The position numbers and the translations under genes are program-made. DNA of 64,000 bases from Crenobacter cavernae (lineage in GTDB: Bacteria; Pseudomonadota; Gammaproteobacteria; Burkholderiales; Chromobacteriaceae): contig NZ_CP031337.1 of the NCBI RefSeq assembly GCF_003355495.1, forward strand, positions 935,001 through 999,000. The letters run 5' to 3'. Of the stretch, positions 43,230 to 56,233 are shown one piece after another. The notes beneath the pieces were generated by a model. The model saw nothing but the letters and a program-made list of their open reading frames with translations, was not told the origin of the DNA and made no database searches. Each line of letters starts with the position of its first letter. Position 1 is the first letter of the stretch.

Positions 43230-43264
43230 ATCACAGGATACTCCTCACCCGCTGCGAACCTGCC

Positions 43265-45082
43265 ATGCCGCTCGATCCCCGCCTTGCCGACATCACCGAA
43301 CGCCTTGTCGAACGCAGCCGCGCGACGCGCAAGGCTTATCTCAATAGGTTGGCCGAGGCCCGCGCCGCCGGCCGCGTCGCGCGCGGCGAACTGTCGTGCA
43401 CCAACCAGGCGCACGGCTACGCCGGCATGCCCGACGACAGCAAGTTCAAGCTCAAGGTGCTCGAGGCGCCGAACCTCGCGATCGTGTCGTCGTACAACGA
43501 CGTGCTGTCGGCGCACCAGCCGCTCGACGACTACCCGGACTGGATCAAGGAAGCCGCACGCGAGGCCGGCGCGACCGCGCAGTTCGCCGGCGGCGTGCCG
43601 GCAATGTGCGACGGCGTGACGCAGGGCCAGAACGGCATGGAGCTCTCGCTGTTCTCGCGCGACGTGATCGCGATGGCGACAGCCGTCGCGCTCTCCCACC
43701 GGCTGTTCGACGGCGTGCTGTACCTCGGCGTGTGCGACAAGATCGTGCCCGGGCTCTTGCTCGGCGCACTGTCCTTCGGCCACCTGCCGGGCGTGTTCGT
43801 GCCGGGCGGGCCGATGCCGACCGGTATGGCCAACGCCGACAAGGCGCTGGTGCGCGAGCGCTACGCGAAGGGCGAGATCGGGCCGGACGCGCTCTTGGAT
43901 TCGGAGATGCGCTCCTACCACGCGCCGGGCACCTGTACCTTCTACGGCACCGCCAACTCGAACCAGATGCTGCTCGAGGCGATGGGGCTGATGCTGCCGG
44001 GCGCCGCCTTCGTGCCGCCGGGCACGCCACTGCGCGAGGCGCTGACGCGCGAATCGGCGCGGACCGCCGCGCGGCTGGCGGGCTCGGCGGTGGGCCTGGG
44101 CGAAATGGTCGACGAGAAGGCGATCGTCAACGCGGTGGTCGCCTTGCTCGCGACCGGCGGCTCGACCAACCACACGCTGCACTGGGTCGCGATCGCGCGC
44201 GCCGCCGGCATCCAGCTGACCTGGGACGACTACGCCGAACTGTCGGCGATCACGCCGCTCGTCACGCGCGTCTACCCGAACGGCGACGCCGACATCAACG
44301 CCTTCCACGACGCCGGCGGCACCGGCTGGCTGATCCGCGACCTGCTCGACGCCGGCCTCTTGCACCCGGACGTCGCGACCGTCGCAGGCTCCGGCCTCGC
44401 CGCCTACACGCGCGCGCCGCGGCTAAAGGACGGCCAGCTCGAATGGCACGCCGCACCGCAGCAAAGCGGCGATACCAGCGTATTGAGAAGCGCCGCCGAC
44501 CCGTTCGACCAAGAAGGCGGCCTCAGGCTCGTCGCCGGCAACGTCGGCCGGGCGATCGTGAAGACGTCGGCGGTCGCGCCCGACAAGCGCGCGGTGACCG
44601 CGCCGGCGCTGGTGTTTTCGAGCCAGGAAGCGATGCTCGCGGCCTTCCGCGCCGGGCAGCTCGAGCGCGACTTCATCGCCGTGCTGCCGTTCCAGGGCCC
44701 GCGCGCCAACGGCATGCCCGAGCTGCACGCGCTGACGCCGGCGCTGTCGGTGCTGCAAAAGGCCGGCCACCAGGTCGCGCTCGTGACCGACGGACGCATG
44801 TCGGGCGCGTCGGGCAAGGTACCGGCGGCGATCCACGTCTGCCCCGAGGCGCAGGCCGGCGGCGGCATCGCGAAGATCCGCGACGGCGACCTGATCCGGC
44901 TCGACCCGGACAAGGGCGTGCTCGAGGTGCTCGTCGACGCGGCAGACTGGGCGGCACGGCCTCCGGGCTCGGCCAACCTCGCGTCGCACCATTACGGCGT
45001 CGGGCGCGAACTGTTCGCCGGTTTCAGGCAGCTAGCGTCGGCGGCCGAGGACGGCGCGACGAGCTTCGGCGGCGCTTTTTGA
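43265..45082 (+). CDS. edd: Phosphogluconate dehydratase
   Basis: A 605-residue IlvD/Edd family Fe-S dehydratase making 2-keto-3-deoxy-6-phosphogluconate. Cluster cysteines lie in ELSCTNQAHGYAGM, GVPAMCDGVTQGQNGMELSLFSRDVIAM and APGTCTFYGTANSNQM; TDGRMSGASGKVPAAIHVCPEA is the C-terminal signature. Length and motifs distinguish Edd from IlvD. It is divergent from zwf and followed by eda after ten bases. Repeat copies lie at 43348-43357 and 44968-44977. Confidence 0.96.
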   Translation: MPLDPRLADITERLVERSRATRKAYLNRLAEARAAGRVARGELSCTNQAHGYAGMPDDSKFKLKVLEAPNLAIVSSYNDVLSAHQPLDDYPDWIKEAAREAGATAQFAGGVPAMCDGVTQGQNGMELSLFSRDVIAMATAVALSHRLFDGVLYLGVCDKIVPGLLLGALSFGHLPGVFVPGGPMPTGMANADKALVRERYAKGEIGPDALLDSEMRSYHAPGTCTFYGTANSNQMLLEAMGLMLPGAAFVPPGTPLREALTRESARTAARLAGSAVGLGEMVDEKAIVNAVVALLATGGSTNHTLHWVAIARAAGIQLTWDDYAELSAITPLVTRVYPNGDADINAFHDAGGTGWLIRDLLDAGLLHPDVATVAGSGLAAYTRAPRLKDGQLEWHAAPQQSGDTSVLRSAADPFDQEGGLRLVAGNVGRAIVKTSAVAPDKRAVTAPALVFSSQEAMLAAFRAGQLERDFIAVLPFQGPRANGMPELHALTPALSVLQKAGHQVALVTDGRMSGASGKVPAAIHVCPEAQAGGGIAKIRDGDLIRLDPDKGVLEVLVDAADWAARPPGSANLASHHYGVGRELFAGFRQLASAAEDGATSFGGAF

Positions 45083-45092
45083 GAGGTATCGG

Positions 45093-45737
45093 ATGGACAG
45101 CTTCACCCTGCTCACACTGGGCCCGGTCGTGCCGGTGATCGTGCTCACCGACGCCGGCGTCGCGCCGGAACTCGGCGCCGCGCTCGTCGCAGGCGGCATC
45201 AAGGTGCTCGAGGTCACGCTGCGCACCAAGGCGGCGCTGGCCGCGGTCAGAAGGCTGAGGGAGGAAGTGCCCGACGCGATCGTCGGCGCCGGCACGGTGC
45301 GCAACCGTGCGCACCTCGAGGCGGCGCTCGAGGCCGGCGCGCAGTTCGCGGTCAGCCCGGGGCTCACGCCGGAACTGGCGGCGGCCGCGCGCGGCGCGCG
45401 CGTGCCGTTCATCCCGGGTGTCGCGACGCCGTCCGAGGCGATGCGCGCCGAGGATGAGGGCTTTTCGGTGCAAAAATTATTTCCGGCCGAGTCGGTCGGC
45501 GGTATCAAGCTGTTGCAAGCGATGGCGAGCCCGCTGCCCGAGCTGCGCTTCTGCCCGACCGGCGGCATCCACGCCGGCAACGCGGGCGCCTACCTCGCGC
45601 TGCCCAACGTGCTGGCGGTCGGCGGTTCGTGGCTGACGCCCGAGCCCCTGATCGCCGCGCGCGACTGGGCCGGCATCACGCGGCTCGCCGAAGCGGCCGC
45701 CGCGCTGCGCCGCGTCGCGATAAATGCATCTCAATAG
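45093..45737 (+). CDS. eda: KDPG/KHG aldolase
   Basis: A 214-residue class I aldolase splitting KDPG into pyruvate and glyceraldehyde-3-phosphate. The catalytic Glu is in KVLEVTLRT, GAGTVRN and SPGLTPEL follow, the Schiff-base Lys is in QKLFPAESVGG, and CPTGGIHAGNAGAYLALPNVLAVGGSWL completes the phosphate site. It follows edd by ten bases with GAGAGGT as ribosome-binding site. No terminator was recognised after it. Confidence 0.96.
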   Translation: MDSFTLLTLGPVVPVIVLTDAGVAPELGAALVAGGIKVLEVTLRTKAALAAVRRLREEVPDAIVGAGTVRNRAHLEAALEAGAQFAVSPGLTPELAAAARGARVPFIPGVATPSEAMRAEDEGFSVQKLFPAESVGGIKLLQAMASPLPELRFCPTGGIHAGNAGAYLALPNVLAVGGSWLTPEPLIAARDWAGITRLAEAAAALRRVAINASQ

Positions 45738-45840
45738 GCAATAAAGATGCGTATAGCAATTTTAAAAGAATAATTCTGCTGGCCTCCCCGGTGCCGGGTT
45801 CTATGCTCAAACAGCACCGCCCACCACAGGGGAACGCATC

Positions 45841-46662
45841 ATGCAGGCCTCAGAACTCTTCGAACTCACGCAGAACCGCTTGCCCACCGTGCCCAAGGTG
45901 GTGCAGGAGCTGATCGCCAGTCTGCAGAACGAATCGGTCAGCTACGACAAGGTCGTCGACATGCTGGCCCACGACCAGGTGCTGACGGCGAGGGTGCTGC
46001 GCCTTGCCAACTCGGCGCACTCCGGCGGCCATCGCAGGGTCGGTTCGCTCGACGACGCCGTGCTGCTGTTGGGCTTTAACAAGCTGCGCGTCCTCGTCAT
46101 CGCGTCGGGCTTGGCCGGCACGACGATCAAGGTGCCGGGATTCGATATGCAGGGCTTCTGGCGACGCAGCTTCGAAGTGGCGAACACCGCGCGCCGCCTC
46201 GCGCGCGCCGCCGGGCTAGACGAGTCGCAGGCAGCGATCTGCGGCCTGTTGGCCAATATCGGCGAGCTGGTGCTGCACGTCGGGCTGCCCGCCGAGGCAT
46301 TGAAGATCGACAAGGTCGTCGCCAGCGGCGCCGACCGCGTCTCGACCGAGCGGATCATGCTCGGCATGGACCTGACCGAGGTCGGCGCCGAGCTGGCCCG
46401 GTGCTGGCATTTCCCCGACGCGATCCACCAGGCGATCCTGTTCCAGCACTCGCCGCAGGACGCGCCCGGCTCGCTCTACGCGTCTCTGCTCGCGCTGGCC
46501 AACCACATCGTCGCCGGCTACAACAGCGGCATCGGCGAGGACGAGATGGCCGCGATGCTGCCCGGCCGCCTGCTCGTCGCGCTCGGGCTGCCGCAACAGA
46601 CGCTGACCGCGCTCTTGCCCGAGCTCAAAAGTACCAGCACGACGACCGACGAATGGCTGTAG
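45841..46662 (+). CDS. HDOD-domain signalling protein
   Basis: A 273-residue HDOD protein (FELTQNRLPTVPKVVQELIASL; VTARVLRLANSAHSG-like LTARVLRLANSAHSGGHRRVGSLDDAVLLLGFNKLRVLVIA; AAICGLLANIGELVL). The HD metal-binding pair is not retained in the expected place, as usual for HDOD, so enzyme activity is unlikely; such proteins often act in signalling linked to c-di-GMP or motility. A repeat-derived terminator follows directly. Confidence 0.87.
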   Translation: MQASELFELTQNRLPTVPKVVQELIASLQNESVSYDKVVDMLAHDQVLTARVLRLANSAHSGGHRRVGSLDDAVLLLGFNKLRVLVIASGLAGTTIKVPGFDMQGFWRRSFEVANTARRLARAAGLDESQAAICGLLANIGELVLHVGLPAEALKIDKVVASGADRVSTERIMLGMDLTEVGAELARCWHFPDAIHQAILFQHSPQDAPGSLYASLLALANHIVAGYNSGIGEDEMAAMLPGRLLVALGLPQQTLTALLPELKSTSTTTDEWL

Positions 46663-46665
46663 CGC

Positions 46666-46698
46666 AAAAAAAGCTCGGCCAACCGGCCGAGCTTTTTT
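46666..46698. terminator. Terminator from the dispersed repeat
   Basis: AAAAAAAGCTCGGCC and GGCCGAGCTTTTTT pair around AACC; the left arm is a perfect core (46674-46683). It separates the converging HDOD and RNB genes. Confidence 0.9.
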
Positions 46699-46712
46699 GC
46701 GGACAGGCGCGC

Positions 46713-48638
46713 TCAGTGGCCGCTGTGCGACGGCGCACCGACCGCCTCGCCGGCGGCCTCGTCGTCCTGCTCGTCCTGCGGCACCTGGTCCTCGTGGCCG
46801 ACCTTGCCCAGGAACCTGAGCTCGATCTCGCCGGCCAGCTCGTCGATGCGCACGATGCCGAGGCGGATCTTGTCGCCCGACGCCAGCTCGGGCAGGCCGG
46901 GCAGCCTGAGGCGCATCGGCAGGCCGTCGAGGCGCACCAGGTCTTCCTTGATATAGGTCGCGGTCGGCTCGGTGACGCCCTCCTGGCCGAACCAGCGCAG
47001 GCACCAGAAGTGCTCCATCTTGTCCTGGAAGCCCAGGTAGGCGCTGTACGCGGCATCGAAGTCGCGCAGGATGCCGAACAGGTTCGCGCTGCCCTGCTCG
47101 AATTGCGGCTGCTCGTTCCGGATCATCGCGGTCAGCTGGCGCTGGTTGACGAAATCGCTGGCGCGGCGCAAGGGCGAGGTGCTCCACGCGTACTGTGCGA
47201 CGCCGAGGCCGACGTGCGGCTCGGCGCGGGTCGTCATCCTGACCTTGCCGGCGGTCTGCGCGCGGTACAGCGCCGGGATGTCGGCCTCGGCCAGCATGCG
47301 GCCCCACTCGCTGTTGGCGAGGATCATCAGCTCGGACACCAGCTTGTCCATCGGCGCGCCGCGGCGGCGGGTGGAGATGACCACCTTGCCGTCGACGACG
47401 GCGAAGTTGTAGTCCTGCTGAACCGGACGGGTCGGGTCGTACTTGCCGCGGCGTTTCTCGAGCGCAACGGCAAATTGCCACAGCCAGACGAGTTCAGTCT
47501 TGAAAGCGTAGTCCGGACCGAAGCCGGGCTCGGCCAACGTCTGCTCGTTGAACACCGCCTCGAGCGCGTCGTGGCGCAGGTTGGCGGCGATCGGCACGAG
47601 TTCGACGCGATTCTCGAAAGAAACGGGGTTGAGGTCGGCGTCGACCTCGACGTAGAGGCTGACCGCCGGGCAGTCGCGGCCGGCCTCCAGCGTGAACGCC
47701 TGCACCAGCTCGTCCGGCAGCATGGTGATCTTGTCGCCGGGGAAGTAGACGGTCGACAGCCGGTTGAGCACCAGCTTCTCGATCGAGCTGTCCGCCGCGA
47801 TGCCGAGCGTCGGCGCGGCGATGTGGATGCCGACGCGTTTGTTGCCGTTAGGCAGCTCGGTCACCGACAGCGCGTCGTCGATCTCGGTGGTCGCCGCGTC
47901 GTCGATCGAGAACGCCGCGACCTCGGCGCGCGCGAGGTCCGCCGGCCATTCGGGCACTGGCAGCGCGGGGAAGCCGGCGCCACGCGGGAAGTGCTCCATC
48001 AGGAAGCCGGCCATCAGGTAGGCGGGCACCGACGGGATGCCGCCCAGACGCTCGGCCAACCTCAAGGGCGCGACGCTGGCCGCGCGCGCGGCGGCGTCGA
48101 AGGCCTTGAATTCGATCGTGTTCTTGTCCGGGCGGTGCAACAGTTCCATCAATTTGACGCGGATCGCGTCGGGCAGGTCGCCGGCCAGCATCGCCGCGAC
48201 CCATTCGTCGATCTGCGCCTGCTCGCGCTTCTTCTTCTCGATGCCGGCCAGCGCGGCCTTCAGCGCGTCTTCCGGCGCCGCCTTGAAGCGGCCCTTGCCC
48301 TTCTTGTAGAAGTACATCGGCGCGCCGTAGATGCGCATCATCAGCGCCGCCGCCTCGATCGCGGTCGGCGCGTGGCCGAAGTAATCGGCGCCGAGCGTCT
48401 GGTAGTCGAACTCATCGTCGCCCGCCACTTCCCACAGGAAGTCGATGTCGATGTCGGCGGCGAGCGCCTCGGCCGCCGGCAGGAAGTCGTTCAGCGCGCT
48501 CGTGAATTCGACCAGCACGTTGGCCACCTTGATCTTGGCGCGCTTGCCGTGCTGGGTATCGACCTGCAGGCTGGCGTCGTTCTTCGACACCACGCTGCCC
48601 ACCTTGAAACTGCCGCTCTCTTCGTAAAAGACGTTCAT
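46713..48638 (-). CDS. RNB-domain exoribonuclease (RNase II family)
   Basis: About 641 residues. The catalytic RNB domain starts near residue 290 with AAFSIDDAATTEIDDALSVTELPNG (metal-binding Asp cluster) and continues through HIAAPTLGIAADSSIEKL, STVYFPGDKITMLPDEL and RRGAPMDKLVSELMILANSEWG to the YAWSTSPLRRASDFVNQRQL signature. A C-terminal S1-like segment follows. It degrades RNA 3' to 5'. The N-terminus (FYEESGSFKVGSVVSKNDASLQV) differs from E. coli RNase II. ATG 48638 is preferred; a GTG two codons upstream is possible. Repeat copies lie at 47529-47538 and 48051-48060. Confidence 0.9.
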   Translation of the reverse strand: MNVFYEESGSFKVGSVVSKNDASLQVDTQHGKRAKIKVANVLVEFTSALNDFLPAAEALAADIDIDFLWEVAGDDEFDYQTLGADYFGHAPTAIEAAALMMRIYGAPMYFYKKGKGRFKAAPEDALKAALAGIEKKKREQAQIDEWVAAMLAGDLPDAIRVKLMELLHRPDKNTIEFKAFDAAARAASVAPLRLAERLGGIPSVPAYLMAGFLMEHFPRGAGFPALPVPEWPADLARAEVAAFSIDDAATTEIDDALSVTELPNGNKRVGIHIAAPTLGIAADSSIEKLVLNRLSTVYFPGDKITMLPDELVQAFTLEAGRDCPAVSLYVEVDADLNPVSFENRVELVPIAANLRHDALEAVFNEQTLAEPGFGPDYAFKTELVWLWQFAVALEKRRGKYDPTRPVQQDYNFAVVDGKVVISTRRRGAPMDKLVSELMILANSEWGRMLAEADIPALYRAQTAGKVRMTTRAEPHVGLGVAQYAWSTSPLRRASDFVNQRQLTAMIRNEQPQFEQGSANLFGILRDFDAAYSAYLGFQDKMEHFWCLRWFGQEGVTEPTATYIKEDLVRLDGLPMRLRLPGLPELASGDKIRLGIVRIDELAGEIELRFLGKVGHEDQVPQDEQDDEAAGEAVGAPSHSGH

Positions 48639-48748
48639 CCGCACACCCCAATCCGTAGCCGGCGATTATAGCAGTTCGGCCTTGCCGCACTGACGGCGAT
48701 CGTCGCCATCGATTATGATGCCGAAGTCATTTATCGCCGGAGGCCTTC

Positions 48749-50353
48749 ATGCGCCCGACCTTGGCCGCCACCCCGGCCGCCTTCCAGCGCGTCGCGCGCG
48801 AACTCGACCGGCAGGGCGCCGAGCTCGTCACCGCCTGGGACGCTCTGCGCGCCGCCCACGTGCTGTCGCTGGCCGACGATCTGCGCGAACGGGCCGAACA
48901 GGAACGCGCGACCGAACTCGAACAGGCGGCACTGGCGCTCGCGCGGCTGCTGCGCTGCTGGGTCGAACGCGGCGCGCCGGCCGAGGCCGACAGGCGGCGC
49001 CTGCTGCTGCGCGAGCTGACGCTCGCCACCCAGCTCGCGGTGATGCCCCACCTGGGCCGCGAAGCCGCCACCGGCCCGGTGCTGAGCATCCCGTTCGAGG
49101 CACCGCACCGCGTCGTGTTCGGCATGCCGGCGCTACTCCTGAATGCCTTGCCGCTGGCGCAGCTCGCCTGTTACGGCTTCGAGCCGGTCACCGTCAGCCG
49201 CCCGGCGGAACTGGAGGCCGCGCTGGCCGAGGGCGAGACGCAGGCGCTGGTCGTCTACAGCGAATTCTCCGAGCACGATTCGTGGCGGCGCGCCGCCGAG
49301 ACCTGGTCGCGCCGCGTGCCGGTCTACTTCGTGTCGGCGCGGCGCGACTTCGACGCGCGTCTGGCTACGGTGCGCGCTGGTGGCGCCGGCCTTTTGAGCT
49401 GGCCGCTGGCCGCGCACGAGCTGGTCGACGCGCTCAACCACGGCGACAACGCGACGCAGCGCGACCCCTTGCGCGTGCTGATCGTCGAGGACATGGGCTC
49501 GCTCGCCCACCTGTACGCCGGCGTGCTCGCCGACTATGGCCTTACGACGCGCATCGTCACGCAGCCGCACGAGGTGCCCGACGCGATCGACGCCTTCCGC
49601 CCCGACCTGATCCTGATGGACATGTACATGCCCGGCTGCGACGGGCTGGAGCTGGCGCGCGTGATCCGCCAGCAGCGCCTGCTCGACGGCATCCCCATCC
49701 TGTTCCTGTCGGTCGAAAAGCAACGCGACATCCAGCTCGACACGCTAGCCTGGGGCGTCGAGGGCTTCCTGACCAAGCCGGTGCAGAGCGACGAGCTGGT
49801 GATGAACGTCATCACCCGCGCGCGCCGCTACCGCAAGCTGCGCTCCTACATCGCGACCGACAGCCTGACCGGCCTGTTGAACCACTCGCACCTGTACGGC
49901 CAGCTCGAAGTCGAACTGCAGCGCGCGCTGCGCGAACAGCGCCCTCTCGCGGTCGCGATGATAGACCTCGACGGTTTCAAGGCGGTCAACGACACGCACG
50001 GCCACCAGGTCGGCGACACGGTGCTGGTGACGCTGGCGCGCTTCCTGAAGGAGCGGCGGCGCAGCGGCGACCTGATCGGCCGCTACGGCGGCGAGGAGTT
50101 CGCGCTGGTGCTGCCCGACACCGACGAGCACGACGCCTGCGAGCGGCTCGACGCGCTGCGCGACGCGTTCTCGCGCCTGGAGCAGGCGAGCGGCCACGGC
50201 CGCTTCCGCCAGACCTTCAGCGCCGGCGTCAGCTCGCTCGCGTCGGCCAAAACGGCGACCGAACTCGTGCGTCAGGCCGACACCATGCTGTACCGCGCCA
50301 AGGGCGCCGGCCGCAACCGCGTGCTCGGCTGGCAGGGCTCGGCCAAGCTTTAG
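48749..50353 (+). CDS. Diguanylate cyclase response regulator with extra pseudo-receiver
   Basis: A 534-residue protein. An N-terminal helical region (to about 120) is followed by a receiver-like domain lacking a phospho-acceptor (about 125-235), a true receiver with VLIVED and D291 in LILMDMYMP and TKPV, and a GGDEF domain with active site GGEEF (YGGEEFALVLP) and product-inhibition site RSGD five residues before it. It should make c-di-GMP on phosphorylation. No kinase is adjacent. GGAGG nine bases upstream supports ATG 48749. Confidence 0.92.
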   Translation: MRPTLAATPAAFQRVARELDRQGAELVTAWDALRAAHVLSLADDLRERAEQERATELEQAALALARLLRCWVERGAPAEADRRRLLLRELTLATQLAVMPHLGREAATGPVLSIPFEAPHRVVFGMPALLLNALPLAQLACYGFEPVTVSRPAELEAALAEGETQALVVYSEFSEHDSWRRAAETWSRRVPVYFVSARRDFDARLATVRAGGAGLLSWPLAAHELVDALNHGDNATQRDPLRVLIVEDMGSLAHLYAGVLADYGLTTRIVTQPHEVPDAIDAFRPDLILMDMYMPGCDGLELARVIRQQRLLDGIPILFLSVEKQRDIQLDTLAWGVEGFLTKPVQSDELVMNVITRARRYRKLRSYIATDSLTGLLNHSHLYGQLEVELQRALREQRPLAVAMIDLDGFKAVNDTHGHQVGDTVLVTLARFLKERRRSGDLIGRYGGEEFALVLPDTDEHDACERLDALRDAFSRLEQASGHGRFRQTFSAGVSSLASAKTATELVRQADTMLYRAKGAGRNRVLGWQGSAKL

Positions 50354-50367
50354 CGGCCCGCTAGACG

Positions 50368-50405
50368 CAAAAAAAAAAGCCGGAGACGCGTCTCCGGCTT
50401 TTTTC
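50368..50405 (+). terminator. Rho-independent terminator after the diguanylate cyclase gene
   Basis: AAAAGCCGGAGACG pairs with CGTCTCCGGCTTTT, ending in a T-run; the A-run on the left allows use by converging glpR as well. It does not use the dispersed repeat. Confidence 0.92.
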
Positions 50406-50421
50406 ATCCCGCGGCACCGCC

Positions 50422-51198
50422 TCAGATCGGCAGCGGCTCGGCCAGGTGGATGTGCACGCCGAGGTCGTCGAGCAGCTTCTTCAGCGCCTCGGGCGGCTGC
50501 GCATCGGTGAACAGTTCGTTGAACTCGGACACGTGGCCCATGCGCACCAGCGCGTTGCGGCCGAACTTGCTGTGGTCGGCGGCGAGGAAGCGGTGGCGCG
50601 CGTTGCCCATCATCGCCTGCGCGACGCGCACCTCGCGGTAGTCGAAGTCGAGCAGCGAACCGTCGGTCTCGATGCCGGCGACGCCGAGCACCGCGTAGTC
50701 GACCTTGAACTGGTTGATGAAGTCCAAGGTCGCCACGCCGGTGATGCCGCCGTCGGACGCGCGCACGACGCCCGAGGTGATCATCACGGTGAAGTCGGCG
50801 TTGGCCGACAGGATCGACGCGACGTGGATGTTGTTAGTGATGACCCTCAGCCCCTTGTGGCTCTGCGCCAGCGCCTGCGCGACCGCCTCGATCGTCGTGC
50901 CTATGCTCATGAACAGCGACGCGTGGTCGGGGATGCTCTCGGCGATCATGTCGGCGATGTGCGCCTTCTCGCTCTGGAACTTGCCCTTACGCGCGAAGTA
51001 GTCCTCGTTCTCGACGCTGTTGCCGAGCGCTGCGCCGCCGTGATAGCGGCGAAGCAGGTTGGCCTCGCACAGCTGGTTGATGTCGCGCCGGATCGTCTGC
51101 GGCGTCACGTCGAGCAGGCGCGCCAGTTCCTCGATCGGCATAAAGCCATTCTCTCGTACCAGCTGCAGGATGCGGTCGTGCCGGGGGGAGCGGTTCAT
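50422..51198 (-). CDS. glpR: DeoR-family regulator, GlpR-like
   Basis: A 258-residue DeoR-type repressor: helix-turn-helix FMPIEELARLLDVTPQTIRRDINQLCEANLLRRYHGGA at the N-terminus, then a sugar-phosphate sensing domain (SLFMSIGTTIEAVAQAL; RVITNNIHVASIL; HRFLAADHSKFGRNALVRMG). It closely resembles GlpR, which senses glycerol-3-phosphate. No glpFKD genes are in the window, so the name is by similarity only; a glycerophosphodiesterase gene lies 41 kb away. Confidence 0.85.
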   Translation of the reverse strand: MNRSPRHDRILQLVRENGFMPIEELARLLDVTPQTIRRDINQLCEANLLRRYHGGAALGNSVENEDYFARKGKFQSEKAHIADMIAESIPDHASLFMSIGTTIEAVAQALAQSHKGLRVITNNIHVASILSANADFTVMITSGVVRASDGGITGVATLDFINQFKVDYAVLGVAGIETDGSLLDFDYREVRVAQAMMGNARHRFLAADHSKFGRNALVRMGHVSEFNELFTDAQPPEALKKLLDDLGVHIHLAEPLPI

Positions 51199-51349
51199 CT
51201 TGGTTCGGATCCGAAAATAATGCCTCTGTCTTTACCATGTTTTTCCGCCAATGAGCAAATCGCGACCGGAAATGAAGCGCCCGCACGACGTTTTTTTGAC
51301 TTTGCTGCCAAGCAACATGACAAACGGAAATTCTGCGGCGCTCCGGAAG

Positions 51350-51378
51350 CAAAACGCCCCGACGAATCGGGGCGTTTT
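51350..51378 (-). terminator. Terminator of argH
   Basis: AAAACGCCCCGA and TCGGGGCGTTTT form a stem around ACGAA-type loop; T-run present on both strands. It lies 27 bp past the argH stop. Confidence 0.85.
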
Positions 51379-51404
51379 CCGCAGGCTCGGCCGGCCGGGG
51401 CGAT

Positions 51405-52787
<1,383 letters not shown>

Positions 52788-52935
52788 GGGATTACCCGAG
52801 GCTGAGTTGATTCGAGACCGATTATACGGAAAACACCACCGCGCGTGATCTTGTGGACGCCCGGCCGCGGGGCTATAGCTGGGTAGCCGGATGGCACCGG
52901 ACAGACGATGCCGCCAACCCACGAGGAGAGAAGCC

Positions 52936-53241
52936 ATGCGTATGCTCCTGACAGTCCATATCCCCCACGAACCCTTCAACCAATCGGTGCGCGACGGCGC
53001 GGCGGGCGATGTCATCAACCAGATCCTGGAGGCGACAGAGCCGCAGCAGGCGTTTTTCACCGAACAGAACGGCCTGCGCACGGTGATGCTGATCATCGAA
53101 GTGAACGAGGCGCACGAGATTCCGCGCTTTGCCGAGCCGTGGTTCCTGAAGTTCGACGCCGACTGCGAATTCCGCATCCTGATGGACGCGCAGGACCTCA
53201 AGAAGGCCGACCTCGCCGCGCTCGGCAGCCAATGGGCGTAG
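52936..53241 (+). CDS. Conserved small protein of unknown function
   Basis: A 101-residue soluble protein with alternating strands and helices: MRMLLTVHIPHEPFNQSVRDG, QQAFFTEQNGLRTVMLIIEVNEAHEIPRFAEPWFLKFDADCEFRILM. It resembles a ferredoxin-like (dimeric alpha-beta barrel or DUF3303-like) small protein, though the family name is not certain. GAGGAGAG seven bases upstream fixes the ATG; an earlier in-frame ATG at 52891 lacks this. Its terminator is a repeat pair. Confidence 0.7.
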   Translation: MRMLLTVHIPHEPFNQSVRDGAAGDVINQILEATEPQQAFFTEQNGLRTVMLIIEVNEAHEIPRFAEPWFLKFDADCEFRILMDAQDLKKADLAALGSQWA

Positions 53242-53266
53242 CGCGGGTTCGGGAATCAAGGCGCAA

Positions 53267-53305
53267 CAAAAAAAGGTTGGCCGAGCGAGCTCGGCCAACC
53301 TTTTT
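53267..53305. terminator. Terminator: inverted pair of the dispersed repeat
   Basis: AAAAAAAGGTTGGCCGAGC and GCTCGGCCAACCTTTTT pair around GA; cores at 53276-53285 and 53290-53299. It lies between the converging 101-residue gene and ppc. Confidence 0.92.
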
Positions 53306-53324
53306 GTCGTGACGCGACGTCGCC

Positions 53325-56033
<2,709 letters not shown>

Positions 56034-56233
56034 TACCGTTTTCCTGAATGGGATGGCTTCGAATTTTTTCTTATCATACCGCAGCTGCCGCATGCTTCGG
56101 TCCTACGGCGCTTTCGTGCGCTCATCGCCTCCGCCTATGCCCTGTGCTGTCTGCCCACCCCGGGCGGGTCTCGCTTCGCCCCGTGCTAGAATCGGCTCAT
56201 CCCCCTTATCAGACTTTGCAAAGCGATAGCCCG

